This document shows, piece by piece, positions 1 to 11,258 of a stretch of DNA of 64,000 bases. How positions within the stretch are numbered: the stretch's first letter is position 1; each line of letters starts with the position of its first letter. A model generated the notes under the pieces. It saw only the letters and a program-made list of their open reading frames with translations, searched no databases and was not told where the DNA came from. The translations under genes were made by a program, and so were the position numbers. The stretch comes from Enterobacter sichuanensis (lineage in GTDB: Bacteria > Pseudomonadota > Gammaproteobacteria > Enterobacterales > Enterobacteriaceae): NCBI RefSeq assembly GCF_002939185.1, contig NZ_POVL01000008.1, forward strand, positions 46,371 to 110,370, given 5' to 3'.

Positions 1-1551
1 GTCTGGTTACTGGCTCGCGGTTTCCAGTTTTTATTACCCGCCCATCGGATCCACTGGCAAATTCCTCTCCTGGCCGGGTTGGCCTTTGCCGCTTTTTACG
101 CCTGGCTTACCGGTTTACAACCACCGGCAATGCGAACGGTTATCGCCCTTGCTGTACTCGCGACGTTGCGTATTACGGCCCGTCAATGGTCTCCCTGGCA
201 GGTATGGTTTTGCTGTATCGCGGCGATCCTGCTAAGCGATCCGTTAGCCGTACTGTCGCAAAGTCTGGCCCTGTCAGCATTTGCCGTCGCTGCGTTGATT
301 TTCTGGTTTCAGTGGTTGCCGCTTCCTCACTGGCACCGGGTTCGTCGGATACGACCACTCCTGAACCTCGTATATCTACAGGTCGGAATGTTGCTGCTGC
401 TTATGCCGTTGCAGGTGCTGATTTTCCATGGTTTCAGCCTCTCGTCCCTCATTGCCAATCTCTTTGCCGTTCCCCTGGTGACATTTATCTCCGTGCCGCT
501 GATCCTGCTCGGTATGTTGCTCCATCTGCTGCCGCTGGCGGCGGTAGAAAGTGCCGTCTGGTTTGCGGCCGATAAGTCGCTTGCGGGACTCTTCTGGCTA
601 CTGATGCGCCTGCCTGATGGCTGGCAAAATGTGGATCAACGCTGGCAGTACCTGTCATTGCTGCCCTGGCTTGCCATCGCGGGCTGGCGTTTTCGTGCCT
701 GGAAAATCGTTCCTGCTGTTTGTCTGGCAGGCAGCGTCCTGTTGACATATCCCCTGTGGCAAACAACAAAAAGCGATAGCTGGACGCTACATATGCTGGA
801 TGTAGGGCAGGGGCTGGCTATGGTCATTGAACGGCAGGGAAAAGCCATTCTGTATGATACCGGGCTCGCCTGGCCGGGCGGAGACAGCGCGCAGCGGGTA
901 ATTATTCCGTGGCTTCGCTGGCATCACCTGTGGCCGGAAGGCGTCATTCTCAGTCATGATCACCTCGACCATACAGGGGGCCTGGCATCGCTGAAAAAAG
1001 CCTGGCCTGAAATGTGGATAAGAAGCCCCTTACGTCAGGCAGGTCATCGCCCTTGTTTCCGGGGACAACGCTGGCGATGGCAGGGGCTCACCTTCACCGT
1101 TCACTGGCCACCAGAGAATTATCCCTCCCAGGGGAATAACGCTTCCTGTGTGGTAAAAGTTGATGACGGTGAGCAGAGTGTTCTGCTGACTGGGGACATT
1201 GAAGCGCCTGCGGAACAGGCTATGCTTAGCCATTACTGGCGTCATCTGAGGACCACGCTCATACAAGTCCCCCATCATGGCAGCAATACGTCTTCATCGT
1301 TGCCACTGGTAAAGCGGGCGGAAGGGCAGATTGCACTGGATTCGGCGGCCCGCTACAACGCATGGCATTTTCCGTCGGCTAAAGTCGTACGACGTTATCG
1401 TAAAGAGGGGTATATCTGGCACGATACGCCTCATTCTGGACAAATATCGGTGACATTCTCGCAACATCACTGGCAAATCCGACGCTTGCGAGAACAAATT
1501 TTACCCCGCTGGTATCATCAGTGGTTTGGCGCGCCCGTAGATAACGGGTAG
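1..1551 (+). CDS. comEC: ComEC/Rec2 family protein, C-terminal part (gene starts left of the window)
   Basis: Inner-membrane protein homologous to the competence DNA-uptake channel ComEC (YcaI in E. coli). The frame is open from base 1, so the N-terminus lies outside the window. The visible part begins with several hydrophobic helices of the competence domain, encoded up to about base 770. A metallo-beta-lactamase-like domain follows, with LDVGQG at its start and the metal-binding signature SHDHLDHTGG, then a second histidine motif PHHGSN. It lies 35 bp upstream of msbA in the same orientation, as in E. coli. A TTG at 79 is only an internal codon. Identification is firm; a role in natural transformation in enterics is not established by the sequence. 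Confidence 0.95.
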   Translation, partial: VWLLARGFQFLLPAHRIHWQIPLLAGLAFAAFYAWLTGLQPPAMRTVIALAVLATLRITARQWSPWQVWFCCIAAILLSDPLAVLSQSLALSAFAVAALIFWFQWLPLPHWHRVRRIRPLLNLVYLQVGMLLLLMPLQVLIFHGFSLSSLIANLFAVPLVTFISVPLILLGMLLHLLPLAAVESAVWFAADKSLAGLFWLLMRLPDGWQNVDQRWQYLSLLPWLAIAGWRFRAWKIVPAVCLAGSVLLTYPLWQTTKSDSWTLHMLDVGQGLAMVIERQGKAILYDTGLAWPGGDSAQRVIIPWLRWHHLWPEGVILSHDHLDHTGGLASLKKAWPEMWIRSPLRQAGHRPCFRGQRWRWQGLTFTVHWPPENYPSQGNNASCVVKVDDGEQSVLLTGDIEAPAEQAMLSHYWRHLRTTLIQVPHHGSNTSSSLPLVKRAEGQIALDSAARYNAWHFPSAKVVRRYRKEGYIWHDTPHSGQISVTFSQHHWQIRRLREQILPRWYHQWFGAPVDNG

Positions 1552-1586
1552 AATATGCGGCTATTTCAACAATGCTGGTTTTTTGA

Positions 1587-3335
1587 ATGCATAACGACAA
1601 AGATCTCTCCACGTGGCAAACGTTCCGCCGACTCTGGCCGATGATTGCTCCTTTTAAAGCAGGCTTGATCGTGGCGGGTGTAGCGTTAATCCTCAACGCA
1701 GCCAGCGATACTTTTATGCTATCGCTTCTTAAACCGTTACTGGACGACGGTTTTGGTAAAACGGATCGCTCAGTGCTGCTATGGATGCCTCTGGTGGTGA
1801 TCGGACTGATGATCTTACGCGGTATCACCAGCTATATCTCCAGCTACTGTATTTCCTGGGTATCAGGAAAAGTGGTGATGACCATGCGCCGTCGACTGTT
1901 CAGTCATATGATGGGTATGCCGGTTGCGTTCTTCGATAAACAGTCGACCGGAACGTTGTTGTCACGTATTACCTACGACTCCGAGCAGGTTGCCTCTTCC
2001 TCTTCCAGCGCGCTGATTACCGTTGTGCGCGAAGGCGCGTCGATTATCGGCCTGTTCGTGATGATGTTCTACTACAGCTGGCAGCTGTCGCTGATCCTTA
2101 TCGTACTGGCTCCGGTCGTGTCCGTGGCTATTCGCGTCGTGTCGAAGCGCTTCCGTAATATCAGCAAGAATATGCAGAATACGATGGGACAGGTGACCAC
2201 CAGCGCAGAGCAGATGCTGAAAGGGCATAAAGAAGTTCTGATTTTTGGTGGTCAGGACGTCGAAACAAAACGCTTTGATAAAGTCAGCAACAAAATGCGT
2301 CTGCAGGGAATGAAAATGGTGTCGGCCTCTTCCATCTCTGACCCGATTATTCAGCTGATTGCCTCACTGGCGCTGGCGTTCGTTCTGTACGCGGCAAGCT
2401 TCCCAAGCGTGATGGAGACGCTGACGGCAGGTACCATCACCGTGGTCTTCTCCTCCATGATCGCCCTGATGCGTCCGCTGAAATCCCTGACAAACGTCAA
2501 CGCTCAGTTCCAGCGCGGGATGGCGGCCTGTCAGACCCTGTTCAGCATTCTGGATTCCGAACAGGAAAAAGATGAAGGCAAGCGCGTCATTGAGCGCGCG
2601 AACGGTGACGTTGAGTTCCGCAATGTGACCTTCACCTATCCTGGCCGCGAAACACCGGCTCTGCGCAATATCAACCTGACCATTCCGGCAGGAAAAACCG
2701 TTGCGCTGGTAGGCCGTTCCGGCTCCGGTAAATCGACCATTGCCAGCCTGATCACCCGTTTCTACGACATTGACGAAGGTGAAATTCTGTTAGACGGCCA
2801 CGATCTGCGCGAGTATACCCTGCAGTCGCTGCGTAACCAGGTGGCGCTGGTCTCCCAGAACGTGCACCTGTTCAACGATACGGTGGCAAACAACATCGCT
2901 TATGCGCGCACTGAAGAGTACAGCCGTGAGCAGATTGAGAATGCCGCGCGTATGGCCTATGCAATGGACTTTATCAACAAGATGGATAACGGTCTCGATA
3001 CCATCATCGGCGAGAACGGCGTACTGCTCTCCGGTGGTCAGCGTCAGCGTATCGCCATTGCCCGCGCGCTGCTGCGTGACAGCCCGATCCTGATCCTGGA
3101 CGAAGCGACCTCTGCGCTGGATACGGAATCAGAACGTGCGATTCAGTCGGCGCTGGATGAGCTGCAAAAGAACCGTACCTCGCTGGTGATTGCGCACCGT
3201 CTGTCGACTATCGAGCAGGCTGATGAAATCGTCGTGGTTGAGGATGGGGTCATTGTTGAACGCGGAAGCCATGCCGATCTGCTGGAACACCGCGGCGTTT
3301 ATGCCCAGCTTCATAAGATGCAGTTCGGCGAATGA
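1587..3335 (+). CDS. msbA: lipid A export ATP-binding/permease protein MsbA
   Basis: ABC half-transporter that flips lipid A-core across the inner membrane as a homodimer. It has 582 residues, exactly the E. coli length. Six transmembrane helices fill roughly residues 20-310. The nucleotide-binding domain follows, with Walker [10 protein letters not shown] near residue 380, signature LSGGQRQR near 480, Walker [13 protein letters not shown] and the switch histidine in IAHRLST. The start MHNDKDLST matches the E. coli start. The stop overlaps the lpxK start by 4 bp, so msbA and lpxK form a translationally coupled pair that links lipid A export to the last essential synthesis steps. Confidence 0.98.
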   Translation: MHNDKDLSTWQTFRRLWPMIAPFKAGLIVAGVALILNAASDTFMLSLLKPLLDDGFGKTDRSVLLWMPLVVIGLMILRGITSYISSYCISWVSGKVVMTMRRRLFSHMMGMPVAFFDKQSTGTLLSRITYDSEQVASSSSSALITVVREGASIIGLFVMMFYYSWQLSLILIVLAPVVSVAIRVVSKRFRNISKNMQNTMGQVTTSAEQMLKGHKEVLIFGGQDVETKRFDKVSNKMRLQGMKMVSASSISDPIIQLIASLALAFVLYAASFPSVMETLTAGTITVVFSSMIALMRPLKSLTNVNAQFQRGMAACQTLFSILDSEQEKDEGKRVIERANGDVEFRNVTFTYPGRETPALRNINLTIPAGKTVALVGRSGSGKSTIASLITRFYDIDEGEILLDGHDLREYTLQSLRNQVALVSQNVHLFNDTVANNIAYARTEEYSREQIENAARMAYAMDFINKMDNGLDTIIGENGVLLSGGQRQRIAIARALLRDSPILILDEATSALDTESERAIQSALDELQKNRTSLVIAHRLSTIEQADEIVVVEDGVIVERGSHADLLEHRGVYAQLHKMQFGE

Positions 3336-4309
3336 TTGCACGCATCTGGTCCGGTGAATCCCCGCTGTGGCTGCTGCTTCTGCCGCTCTCCTGGCTGTAC
3401 GGCCTGGTGAGCGGTGCTATTCGCCTGCTTTACCGTCTGGGGCTGAAGCAGGCATGGCGCGCGCCGGTACCGGTTGTGGTGGTGGGTAATCTTACGGCGG
3501 GTGGCAACGGTAAAACCCCGGTGGTCATCTGGCTGGTTGAGCAACTGCAACAGCGCGGTATGCGTCCCGGCGTGGTATCGCGAGGGTATGGCGGTAAAGC
3601 GGCGAAATACCCTCTGTTGCTGACGGCGGAAACCACGACCGCCGAGGCGGGTGATGAGCCAGTATTGATTTACCAGCGTACTGGCGCCCCTGTCGCGGTC
3701 TCGCCGGTGCGCAGCGATGCCGTTCGGGCCCTGCTTGCTGAACATGCAGTACAGATAATCATCACGGATGATGGCCTGCAACACTACGCGCTGGCGCGTG
3801 ATAAAGAGATTGTGGTCATTGATGGGGTTCGTCGTTTTGGTAACGGCTGGTGGCTGCCCGCCGGCCCCATGAGAGAACGGGCTTCACGCCTGAAGTCCGT
3901 GGATGCGGTGATTGTGAATGGCGGTGAGGCAAAAACGGGCGAAATCCCTATGCACCTCCAGCCTGGCATGGCCGTCAATCTTGTGACGGGCGAACGTCGT
4001 CCGGTTTCTCATTTACCTGCGCTGGTCGCCATGGCGGGTATTGGTCATCCTCCTCGCTTCTTCTCGACGCTGGAACAGGGCGGTGCCCGGCTTGAAAAAC
4101 GCGTTCCGCTGGCCGATCATCAGGCGCTGTCGGTGGAACAGGTTGACGCACTGACGACGCCCGGTCAGACATTGATCATGACTGAAAAAGATGCGGTGAA
4201 ATGCCGTCTCTTTGCGAAAGATAACTGGTGGTATCTGCCGGTTGACGCTGAACTCAGCGGCGAGCAGCCGGAACACTTGCTCCAGGAACTGCTGGCGTTG
4301 GTGAAATAA
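3332..4309 (+). CDS. lpxK: tetraacyldisaccharide 4'-kinase LpxK
   Basis: Membrane-associated kinase that phosphorylates the 4' position of the lipid A disaccharide precursor to give lipid IVA. It has 325 residues (E. coli 328). An N-terminal hydrophobic helix (about residues 8-33) anchors it. The P-loop [10 protein letters not shown] lies near residues 58-67, and the DDGLQH motif near residue 145 carries the catalytic aspartates. It overlaps msbA by 4 bp (ATGA), the enterobacterial msbA-lpxK arrangement. Nothing is unusual about the gene. Confidence 0.98.
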   Translation: MIARIWSGESPLWLLLLPLSWLYGLVSGAIRLLYRLGLKQAWRAPVPVVVVGNLTAGGNGKTPVVIWLVEQLQQRGMRPGVVSRGYGGKAAKYPLLLTAETTTAEAGDEPVLIYQRTGAPVAVSPVRSDAVRALLAEHAVQIIITDDGLQHYALARDKEIVVIDGVRRFGNGWWLPAGPMRERASRLKSVDAVIVNGGEAKTGEIPMHLQPGMAVNLVTGERRPVSHLPALVAMAGIGHPPRFFSTLEQGGARLEKRVPLADHQALSVEQVDALTTPGQTLIMTEKDAVKCRLFAKDNWWYLPVDAELSGEQPEHLLQELLALVK

Positions 4310-4353
4310 ACGCTTACGCGGTTCTGGTGGCGCTTTGACTGACAGGAAAACGC

Positions 4354-5583
4354 ATGTCTTTACCGCAACTCTCGCTTTCAGCCGCACGTCATTTACACCT
4401 TGCCGCACAGGGGCTGCTTAAAAAGCCCCGTCGCCGTGCGCAGCCTGCCGATATTCTCTCTACCGTCCAGCGCATGTCGCTACTTCAAATCGACACCATT
4501 AACATCGTGGCCCGCAGCCCTTATCTGGTGCTGTTTAGCCGGCTGGGGGGGTATCCTTCACAGTGGCTGGATGAGTCGCTCAGCAAGGGGGAGTTGATGG
4601 AGTATTGGGCGCACGAAGCCTGCTTCCTGCCCCGTAGCGACTTTGCCCTGGTTCGTCACCGTATGCTTGCGCCGGAGAAGATGGGCTGGAAATACCGCCA
4701 GGCGTGGATGCTGGAACATGCGGCTGAAATCGAGCAGCTTATCGCACATATTCAGGAGAACGGTCCGGTACGTTCCGCCGACTTTGAACATCCCCGGAAA
4801 GGCACGAGCGGATGGTGGGAGTGGAAGCCACACAAACGTCATCTGGAAGGCCTGTTTACCTCAGGCAAAGTCATGGTGATTGAACGGCGTAATTTTCAGC
4901 GTGTTTACGACCTCACGCATCGCGTGATGCCGCACTGGGACGACGAGCGCGACCTGCTTTCCCGTGAGGCCGCTGAGGCCATCATGCTGGAAAACAGCGC
5001 CCGCAGCCTGGGTATTTTCCGTTCACAATGGCTGGCAGATTATTACCGTCTGCGCCAGCCTGCGCTAAAACCGCTGCTGGAAATGTGGCAGCAAGAACAG
5101 CGCATAATCCCCGTTATGGTAGAAACACTGGGCGAAATGTGGCTGCATAAGGAGCTCTTCCCGCTATTACCTCAGGCGCAGGAAGGGAAACTTCAGGCAA
5201 CCCACAGCACGGTACTGTCGCCTTTCGATCCGGTGGTCTGGGACAGAAAACGCGCCGAGCAGCTGTTCGGTTTCAGCTACCGGCTGGAGTGTTACACCCC
5301 GGCACCCAAGCGCCAGTATGGATACTTCGTCTTACCTCTGCTGCATAAAGGGCAACTGGTCGGGCGTATGGATGCCAAAATGCACCGCAAGACCGGTACG
5401 CTTGAAATCATTGCGCTTTATCTGGAAGAGGGCGTCAGGGTGACGGCGGCTCTGGAAAAAGGGTTAACGCTCGCCATAAGCGAATTCGCGCGCTGGCAGG
5501 GGGCTCACGATGTGACGCTGGGTCGGGTACCCGACGGATTGTTTACATCCTGTCGAAGTGGCTGGGAAACAGGCACTCCCTGA
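4354..5583 (+). CDS. ycaQ: YcaQ, winged-helix DNA interstrand cross-link glycosylase
   Basis: Member of the HTH_42/AlkZ-like family. E. coli YcaQ is reported to be a DNA glycosylase that unhooks interstrand cross-links. It has 409 residues (E. coli 410). The start MSLPQLSLSAARHLHLAAQG follows a purine-rich GACAGGAAAA site. The family's catalytic Q-x-D motif is seen as LLQIDTINIV near residue 46, and winged-helix repeats fill the rest (PHKRHLEGLF, LGIFRSQWLADYYRL). The C-terminal 40 residues diverge most from E. coli. It lies 44 bp after lpxK and may share the transcript. Confidence 0.93.
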   Translation: MSLPQLSLSAARHLHLAAQGLLKKPRRRAQPADILSTVQRMSLLQIDTINIVARSPYLVLFSRLGGYPSQWLDESLSKGELMEYWAHEACFLPRSDFALVRHRMLAPEKMGWKYRQAWMLEHAAEIEQLIAHIQENGPVRSADFEHPRKGTSGWWEWKPHKRHLEGLFTSGKVMVIERRNFQRVYDLTHRVMPHWDDERDLLSREAAEAIMLENSARSLGIFRSQWLADYYRLRQPALKPLLEMWQQEQRIIPVMVETLGEMWLHKELFPLLPQAQEGKLQATHSTVLSPFDPVVWDRKRAEQLFGFSYRLECYTPAPKRQYGYFVLPLLHKGQLVGRMDAKMHRKTGTLEIIALYLEEGVRVTAALEKGLTLAISEFARWQGAHDVTLGRVPDGLFTSCRSGWETGTP

Positions 5584-5628
5584 AAAAGGAATGTGTTAAG
5601 CTTTAGCGATTACCCATACGGAGGAACT

Positions 5629-6554
<926 letters not shown>

Positions 6555-6561
6555 TCCTGTC

Positions 6562-6584
6562 TGCATCCCTCATGGAGGGATGCA
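6562..6584 (+). terminator. hairpin downstream of kdsB
   Basis: A perfect 10-bp stem (TGCATCCCTC paired with GAGGGATGCA) with a 3-base loop lies 8 bp after the kdsB stop. No T-run follows directly, so it may act as an RNA 3'-end stabiliser or a weak or factor-dependent terminator rather than a classical intrinsic terminator. Confidence 0.5.
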
Positions 6585-6693
6585 ATCTCCGGTTTATTTT
6601 TTCCTGTCTTTTCCATAATTGATCTCTGCAGGGTGACATCTGCTTTCAACGCGCTCATTATAAAAGCAGTAGTCTTAATGGGGGTAATCTCAT

Positions 6694-7587
6694 ATGGAAC
6701 AGCTGCGTGCCGAACTGAGTCACCTGCTTGGCGAGAAATTAAGCCGGGTTGAATGTGTGAGTGAAAAGGCTGATACCGCGCTCTGGTCGTTGTACGACAG
6801 TCAGGGAAACCCAATGCCGCTGATGGCCAGGAGCTTTACCTCGCCGGGGGTTGCCCGCCAGCTCGCCTGGAAAATTTCAATGCTCGCACGGCAGGGAACC
6901 GTCCGTATGCCGACGGTTTATGGCGTGATGACGCATGAGGAGCACCCCGGCCCGGATGTGCTGCTGATTGAGCGGCTGCGCGGGGTGTCTGTTGAAGCCC
7001 CGGCACGTACGCCGGAGCGCTGGGAACAGCTCAAGGACCAGATTGTCGAGGCGCTGCTGGCCTGGCATCGTCAGGATAGCCGTGGACTCGTTGGCCCGGT
7101 CGACAGTACCCAGGAAAACCTGTGGCCGCTATGGTATCGCCAGCGGGTCGAAGTGCTGTGGGGGACGCTTAACCAATTCAATAACACCGGTTTAACCATG
7201 CAGGACAAACGTATTCTGTTCCGCACCCGCGAGTGCTTACCGGCGCTGTTTGAAGGTTTTAATGACAACTGCGTGCTGATCCACGGTAATTTCACCCTGC
7301 GCAGCATGCTCAAGGACTCCCGCAGCGATCAGCTTCTGGCCATGCTGGGTCCGGGAGTCATGCTCTGGGCGCCGCGCGAATATGAGTTATTCAGGCTCAG
7401 CGACAGCGGGGCGGCGGAAGGTCTGCTTTGGCACTACCTTCAACGTGCGCCCGTTGCCGAAGCGTTTCTCTGGCGGCGCTGGCTCTACCTGCTGTGGGAC
7501 GAGGTGGCGCAACTGGTGAATACCGGTCGTTTCAATCGCGCCAACTTCGATCTGGCGACAAAATCACTCCTGCCCTGGCTTGCCTGA
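6694..7587 (+). CDS. ycbJ: YcbJ, aminoglycoside-phosphotransferase-like protein
   Basis: A 297-residue protein equal in length to E. coli YcbJ, with an APH/kinase-like fold and unknown substrate. The sequence ends LATKSLLPWLA as in E. coli. The place of the usual catalytic HGD motif reads HGN (LIHGNFTLRSM near residue 200), so catalytic activity is doubtful; as far as I recall the E. coli protein shares this change. Its last 24 bases overlap the 3' end of elyC, which is convergent. Confidence 0.9.
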   Translation: MEQLRAELSHLLGEKLSRVECVSEKADTALWSLYDSQGNPMPLMARSFTSPGVARQLAWKISMLARQGTVRMPTVYGVMTHEEHPGPDVLLIERLRGVSVEAPARTPERWEQLKDQIVEALLAWHRQDSRGLVGPVDSTQENLWPLWYRQRVEVLWGTLNQFNNTGLTMQDKRILFRTRECLPALFEGFNDNCVLIHGNFTLRSMLKDSRSDQLLAMLGPGVMLWAPREYELFRLSDSGAAEGLLWHYLQRAPVAEAFLWRRWLYLLWDEVAQLVNTGRFNRANFDLATKSLLPWLA

Positions 7588-8343
7588 GGACCCCTTCAGC
7601 CACTGCCAGAGGCGTCCAAGCGTCTCATAACCCACGCGATCGCTGTGCATCAGCCAGGCCGGGGACGGGATCGCCCGTTCCCAGGGGTTAAGCGGTGCGT
7701 CGATGGCCATCTGGTTTGCCGGTGCCGGGAGCGGGTGCAGGCCCTGCTTTTCAAAGAAGATCATCGCTCTTGGCAAGTGCGAGGCGGAGGTCACCAGTAA
7801 GAACGGGACATCACCAATCGCCTGCTTCACCGCAGCGGCCTCTTCTTCGGTATCTTTTGGGCGGTCCAGGGTAATGATCGATGACCGCGGCACGCCGAGC
7901 GATTCCGCCACCCTGGCCCCCGCTTCAGCCGTACTCACCGGGTTGGTTTTAGCCGCTGCACCGGTGAAGATCATTTTTGATCCCGGATTCGCCAGCCACA
8001 GGCGAATGCCTTCGTTGAGCCGTGGCAGGCTGTTGTTGATCAGGTTTGAGCTGGGGGCCCAGTCCGGGTCCCAGGTATATCCGCCGCCCAGCACCACGAT
8101 ATAGGCCACTTTCTGATTACCCTGCCATGTTGGGTACCTGTTTTCGATGGGACGTAACAGGCCATCCGCGACCGGTTGCAGGCTCAGCAGCAGCAAGACC
8201 AACCAGCCAAATGTAATAAGCGTTTTGCCACTTTTCTGAAAGCGACTGAACCACACCAGCGTCAACCCCAGCGCGATGATGAGCAGCAGGAGCGGAAGGG
8301 GAAGCATCATCCCTCCCACATATTTCTTCAGGGTAAAAAGCAT
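7564..8343 (-). CDS. elyC: ElyC (YcbC), DUF218 envelope biogenesis factor
   Basis: Inner-membrane protein needed in E. coli for normal peptidoglycan assembly at low temperature and linked to undecaprenyl-phosphate metabolism. It has 259 residues, as in E. coli. Two N-terminal transmembrane helices (about residues 10-30 and 38-58) precede the periplasmic DUF218 domain, which shows VVLGGGYT, SRLP-like NSLPRLNEGIRL and TSASHLPRAM motifs. It is convergent with ycbJ and overlaps it by 24 bp at the 3' ends. It is divergent from cmoM, with 124 bp between their start codons for two promoters. Confidence 0.95.
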   Translation of the reverse strand: MLFTLKKYVGGMMLPLPLLLLIIALGLTLVWFSRFQKSGKTLITFGWLVLLLLSLQPVADGLLRPIENRYPTWQGNQKVAYIVVLGGGYTWDPDWAPSSNLINNSLPRLNEGIRLWLANPGSKMIFTGAAAKTNPVSTAEAGARVAESLGVPRSSIITLDRPKDTEEEAAAVKQAIGDVPFLLVTSASHLPRAMIFFEKQGLHPLPAPANQMAIDAPLNPWERAIPSPAWLMHSDRVGYETLGRLWQWLKGSSGKPGQE

Positions 8344-8467
8344 CCTTTTTGGTTCCTTTTTTAACCATATAGCAGGTGAATACCCGTGATATTACACCAG
8401 AGAGGTTCATTCTCCGCGCGGGTGTGACAAAATAGCGGTTTTGCAGTTAGCGAGTGGAACTCTCCCA

Positions 8468-9247
8468 ATGCGGGATCGCAATTTTGATGACATCGCGGAA
8501 AAGTTTTCGCGCAACATTTATGGCACCACTAAAGGGCAGCTCCGTCAGACGATCCTCTGGCAGGATCTGGACACGATTCTGGCCACCTTCGGGGGGCAAA
8601 CGTTGCGCGTGCTGGACGCCGGAGGCGGTGAAGGACAGACGGCCATAAAAATGGCGGAACGCGGTCATCACGTCACGCTTTGCGATCTTTCTGCTGAAAT
8701 GGTCGCTCGTGCGACGCGTGCAGCGGAAGAGAAAGGTGTGAGCGACAACATGCATTTTATACAATGCGCCGCTCAGGACATTGCACAGCATTTGGAAACC
8801 CAGGTTGATCTGATATTGTTTCATGCGGTGCTGGAGTGGGTAGCCGATCCGCAAAGCGTGTTACAAACCCTGTGGTCGATGTTGCGCCCGGGCGGCACGC
8901 TGTCGCTGATGTTCTACAATGCTAACGGCTTCCTGATGCACAACATGGTTGCGGGTAACTTTGACTATGTTCAGGTCGGGATGCCTAAAAAGAAAAAGCG
9001 CACGCTTTCCCCGGACTATCCGCGCGATCCGCAGCAGGTTTATGGCTGGCTGGAAGCGATCGGCTGGAAGATAACCGGGAAGACGGGCGTCAGGGTGTTT
9101 CATGATTATCTGCGTGAAAAACACAAACAGCGTGACTGTTTTGACACCTTGACAGAATTAGAAACGCGGTATTGCCGTCAGGAGCCTTTTGTCAGCCTTG
9201 GCCGCTATATTCACGTCACCGCGCACAAGCCGCAGATGCAAGGATAA
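8468..9247 (+). CDS. cmoM: tRNA 5-carboxymethoxyuridine methyltransferase CmoM (SmtA)
   Basis: SAM-dependent methyltransferase that converts cmo5U34 of wobble-modified tRNAs to its methyl ester. The start at 8468 (MRDRNFDDIAEKFS) is chosen over a TTG at 8441 because it matches the E. coli N-terminus; it gives 259 residues. The SAM motif I is VLDAGGGEGQT (near residue 47). DLILFHAVLEWV and LRPGGTLSLMFYN are further class I methyltransferase motifs. It is the first gene of the cmoM-mukF-mukE-mukB operon, with 3 bp between its stop and mukF. Confidence 0.97.
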   Translation: MRDRNFDDIAEKFSRNIYGTTKGQLRQTILWQDLDTILATFGGQTLRVLDAGGGEGQTAIKMAERGHHVTLCDLSAEMVARATRAAEEKGVSDNMHFIQCAAQDIAQHLETQVDLILFHAVLEWVADPQSVLQTLWSMLRPGGTLSLMFYNANGFLMHNMVAGNFDYVQVGMPKKKKRTLSPDYPRDPQQVYGWLEAIGWKITGKTGVRVFHDYLREKHKQRDCFDTLTELETRYCRQEPFVSLGRYIHVTAHKPQMQG

Positions 9248-9250
9248 CCT

Positions 9251-10573
9251 ATGAGTGAATTTTCCCAGACAGTCCCCGAACTGGTTGCCTGGGCCAGGAA
9301 AAACGATTTCTCCATCTCGCTGCCGGTAGACAGACTCTCTTTCCTGCTGGCGGTGGCCACGCTGAACGGCGAACGGCTGGACGGGGAAATGAGCGAGGGT
9401 GAACTGGTGGACGCGTTCCGCCATGTCAGTGATGCGTTTGAGCAAACCAGCGAAACCATTAGCGTGCGTGCCAACAACGCAATCAACGATATGGTGCGTC
9501 AACGTCTGCTGAACCGCTTTACCAGCGAGCAGGCGGAAGGAAACGCCATCTATCGCCTGACGCCACTGGGCATTGGCATTACCGATTACTACATCCGCCA
9601 GCGCGAATTTTCCACGCTGCGTCTCTCGATGCAGCTCTCGATTGTGGCGGGTGAGCTTAAGCGTGCCGCTGATGCTGCGGATGAAAACGGTGATGAGTTC
9701 CACTGGCACCGTAACGTCTACGCCCCGCTGAAATACTCGGTGGCGGAAATTTTCGACAGTATCGATCTGACCCAGCGTCTGATGGACGAACAGCAGCAGC
9801 AGGTGAAAGACGATATCGCGCAACTGCTGAATAAAGACTGGCGTGCGGCCATCTCCAGCTGCGAACTGCTGCTCTCAGAAACTTCCGGCACGCTGCGCGA
9901 ATTGCAGGATACGCTGGAGGCGGCGGGGGATAAGCTGCAGGCAAACCTGCTGCGCATTCAGGATGCGACCCTGGCGCATGACGATCTGCATTTTATCGAC
10001 CGTCTGGTCTTTGATTTGCAGAGCAAGCTCGATCGCATTATCAGCTGGGGCCAGCAGTCGATCGACCTGTGGATCGGCTACGATCGCCACGTGCATAAAT
10101 TTATCCGTACCGCGATCGATATGGATAAAAACCGCGTCTTTGCTCAGCGTCTGCGCCAGTCGGTACAGACCTATTTCGATGCGCCATGGGCGCTGACCTA
10201 CGCCAACGCCGATCGTCTGCTGGATATGCGCGACGAAGAGATGGCGTTGCGCGATGAAGAGGTGACCGGTGAACTGCCACCGGATCTGGAATATGAAGAA
10301 TTTAACGAAATTCGCGAGCAACTTGCGGCCATGATCGAAGAACAGCTCGCTGTCTACAAAACCAGACAAGTGCCGCTGGATCTTGGCCTCGTGGTGCGCG
10401 ACTATCTGGCGCAATATCCTCGCGCGCGCCACTTCGACATTGCCCGCATTGTAGTAGACCAGGCGGTACGCCTGGGCATCGCGCAAGCAGATTTCACCGG
10501 ACTGCCGCCGAAGTGGCAGCCAATTAACGATTACGGAGCCAAGGTACAGGCGCATGTCATTGACAAATATTGA
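9251..10573 (+). CDS. mukF: chromosome partition protein MukF (kleisin)
   Basis: Kleisin subunit of the MukBEF condensin, bridging MukB heads and binding MukE dimers. It has 440 residues, identical in length to E. coli. The N-terminal winged helix and helical dimerisation region (residues 1-290), the acidic middle linker ([18 protein letters not shown], near 335-352) and the C-terminal winged helix that contacts the MukB head are all recognisable. The 3' end overlaps mukE by 20 bp. Confidence 0.98.
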   Translation: MSEFSQTVPELVAWARKNDFSISLPVDRLSFLLAVATLNGERLDGEMSEGELVDAFRHVSDAFEQTSETISVRANNAINDMVRQRLLNRFTSEQAEGNAIYRLTPLGIGITDYYIRQREFSTLRLSMQLSIVAGELKRAADAADENGDEFHWHRNVYAPLKYSVAEIFDSIDLTQRLMDEQQQQVKDDIAQLLNKDWRAAISSCELLLSETSGTLRELQDTLEAAGDKLQANLLRIQDATLAHDDLHFIDRLVFDLQSKLDRIISWGQQSIDLWIGYDRHVHKFIRTAIDMDKNRVFAQRLRQSVQTYFDAPWALTYANADRLLDMRDEEMALRDEEVTGELPPDLEYEEFNEIREQLAAMIEEQLAVYKTRQVPLDLGLVVRDYLAQYPRARHFDIARIVVDQAVRLGIAQADFTGLPPKWQPINDYGAKVQAHVIDKY

Positions 10574-11258
10574 ACAAGTGATGCCGGTTAAGCTGGCACA
10601 GGCGCTGGCGAATCCGTTATTTCCGGCGCTGGACAGCCAGCTGCGTGCCGGTCGTCACATTGGCCTCGACGAGCTGGATAATCACGCCTTTTTGATGGAC
10701 TTCCAGGAGTACCTGGAAGAGTTTTACGCACGCTACAACGTGGAGCTCATTCGCGCGCCGGAAGGGTTTTTCTACCTGCGCCCACGCTCCACGACGTTGA
10801 TTCCGCGTTCCGTACTCTCCGAGCTGGACATGATGGTCGGCAAAATTCTTTGCTACCTCTATCTCAGCCCTGAACGTCTGGCTAATGAAGGTATTTTCAC
10901 CCAGCAGGAGCTTTACGATGAGCTATTAACGCTGGCAGATGAGAGCAAGCTGCTTAAGCTGGTCAATAACCGTTCAACAGGGTCGGATCTCGATCGTCAG
11001 AAATTACAGGAAAAAGTCCGCTCCTCCCTGAACCGTCTGCGCCGTCTGGGGATGGTCTGGTTTATGGGCCACGACAGCAGCAAATTCCGCATTACGGAAT
11101 CTGTCTTCCGCTTCGGCGCCGACGTGCGTGCGGGTGACGACGCGCGTGAAGCGCAGCTTCGCATGATCCGCGACGGTGAAGCGATGCCGGTGGAAAACCA
11201 TTTGCAGCTCAATGATGAGCATGAAGAGAATCTGCCGGATAGCGGGGAGGAAGAGTAA
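10554..11258 (+). CDS. mukE: chromosome partition protein MukE
   Basis: KITE-type winged-helix subunit that binds MukF and regulates the MukBEF complex. It has 234 residues, as in E. coli, with a nearly identical core ([40 protein letters not shown]). The C-terminal tail is acidic ([14 protein letters not shown]). It overlaps mukF by 20 bp and mukB by one base (TAATG), which indicates strict co-translation of the three subunits. Confidence 0.98.
   Translation: MSLTNIEQVMPVKLAQALANPLFPALDSQLRAGRHIGLDELDNHAFLMDFQEYLEEFYARYNVELIRAPEGFFYLRPRSTTLIPRSVLSELDMMVGKILCYLYLSPERLANEGIFTQQELYDELLTLADESKLLKLVNNRSTGSDLDRQKLQEKVRSSLNRLRRLGMVWFMGHDSSKFRITESVFRFGADVRAGDDAREAQLRMIRDGEAMPVENHLQLNDEHEENLPDSGEEE

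Noticed and set aside
6694..7587. ycbJ as an antibiotic-resistance phosphotransferase
   Set aside because: It is a core gene of conserved place, and its catalytic HGD motif reads HGN.
9875..10555. 226-codon minus-strand frame within mukF
   Set aside because: Shadow frame; mukF is conserved throughout.
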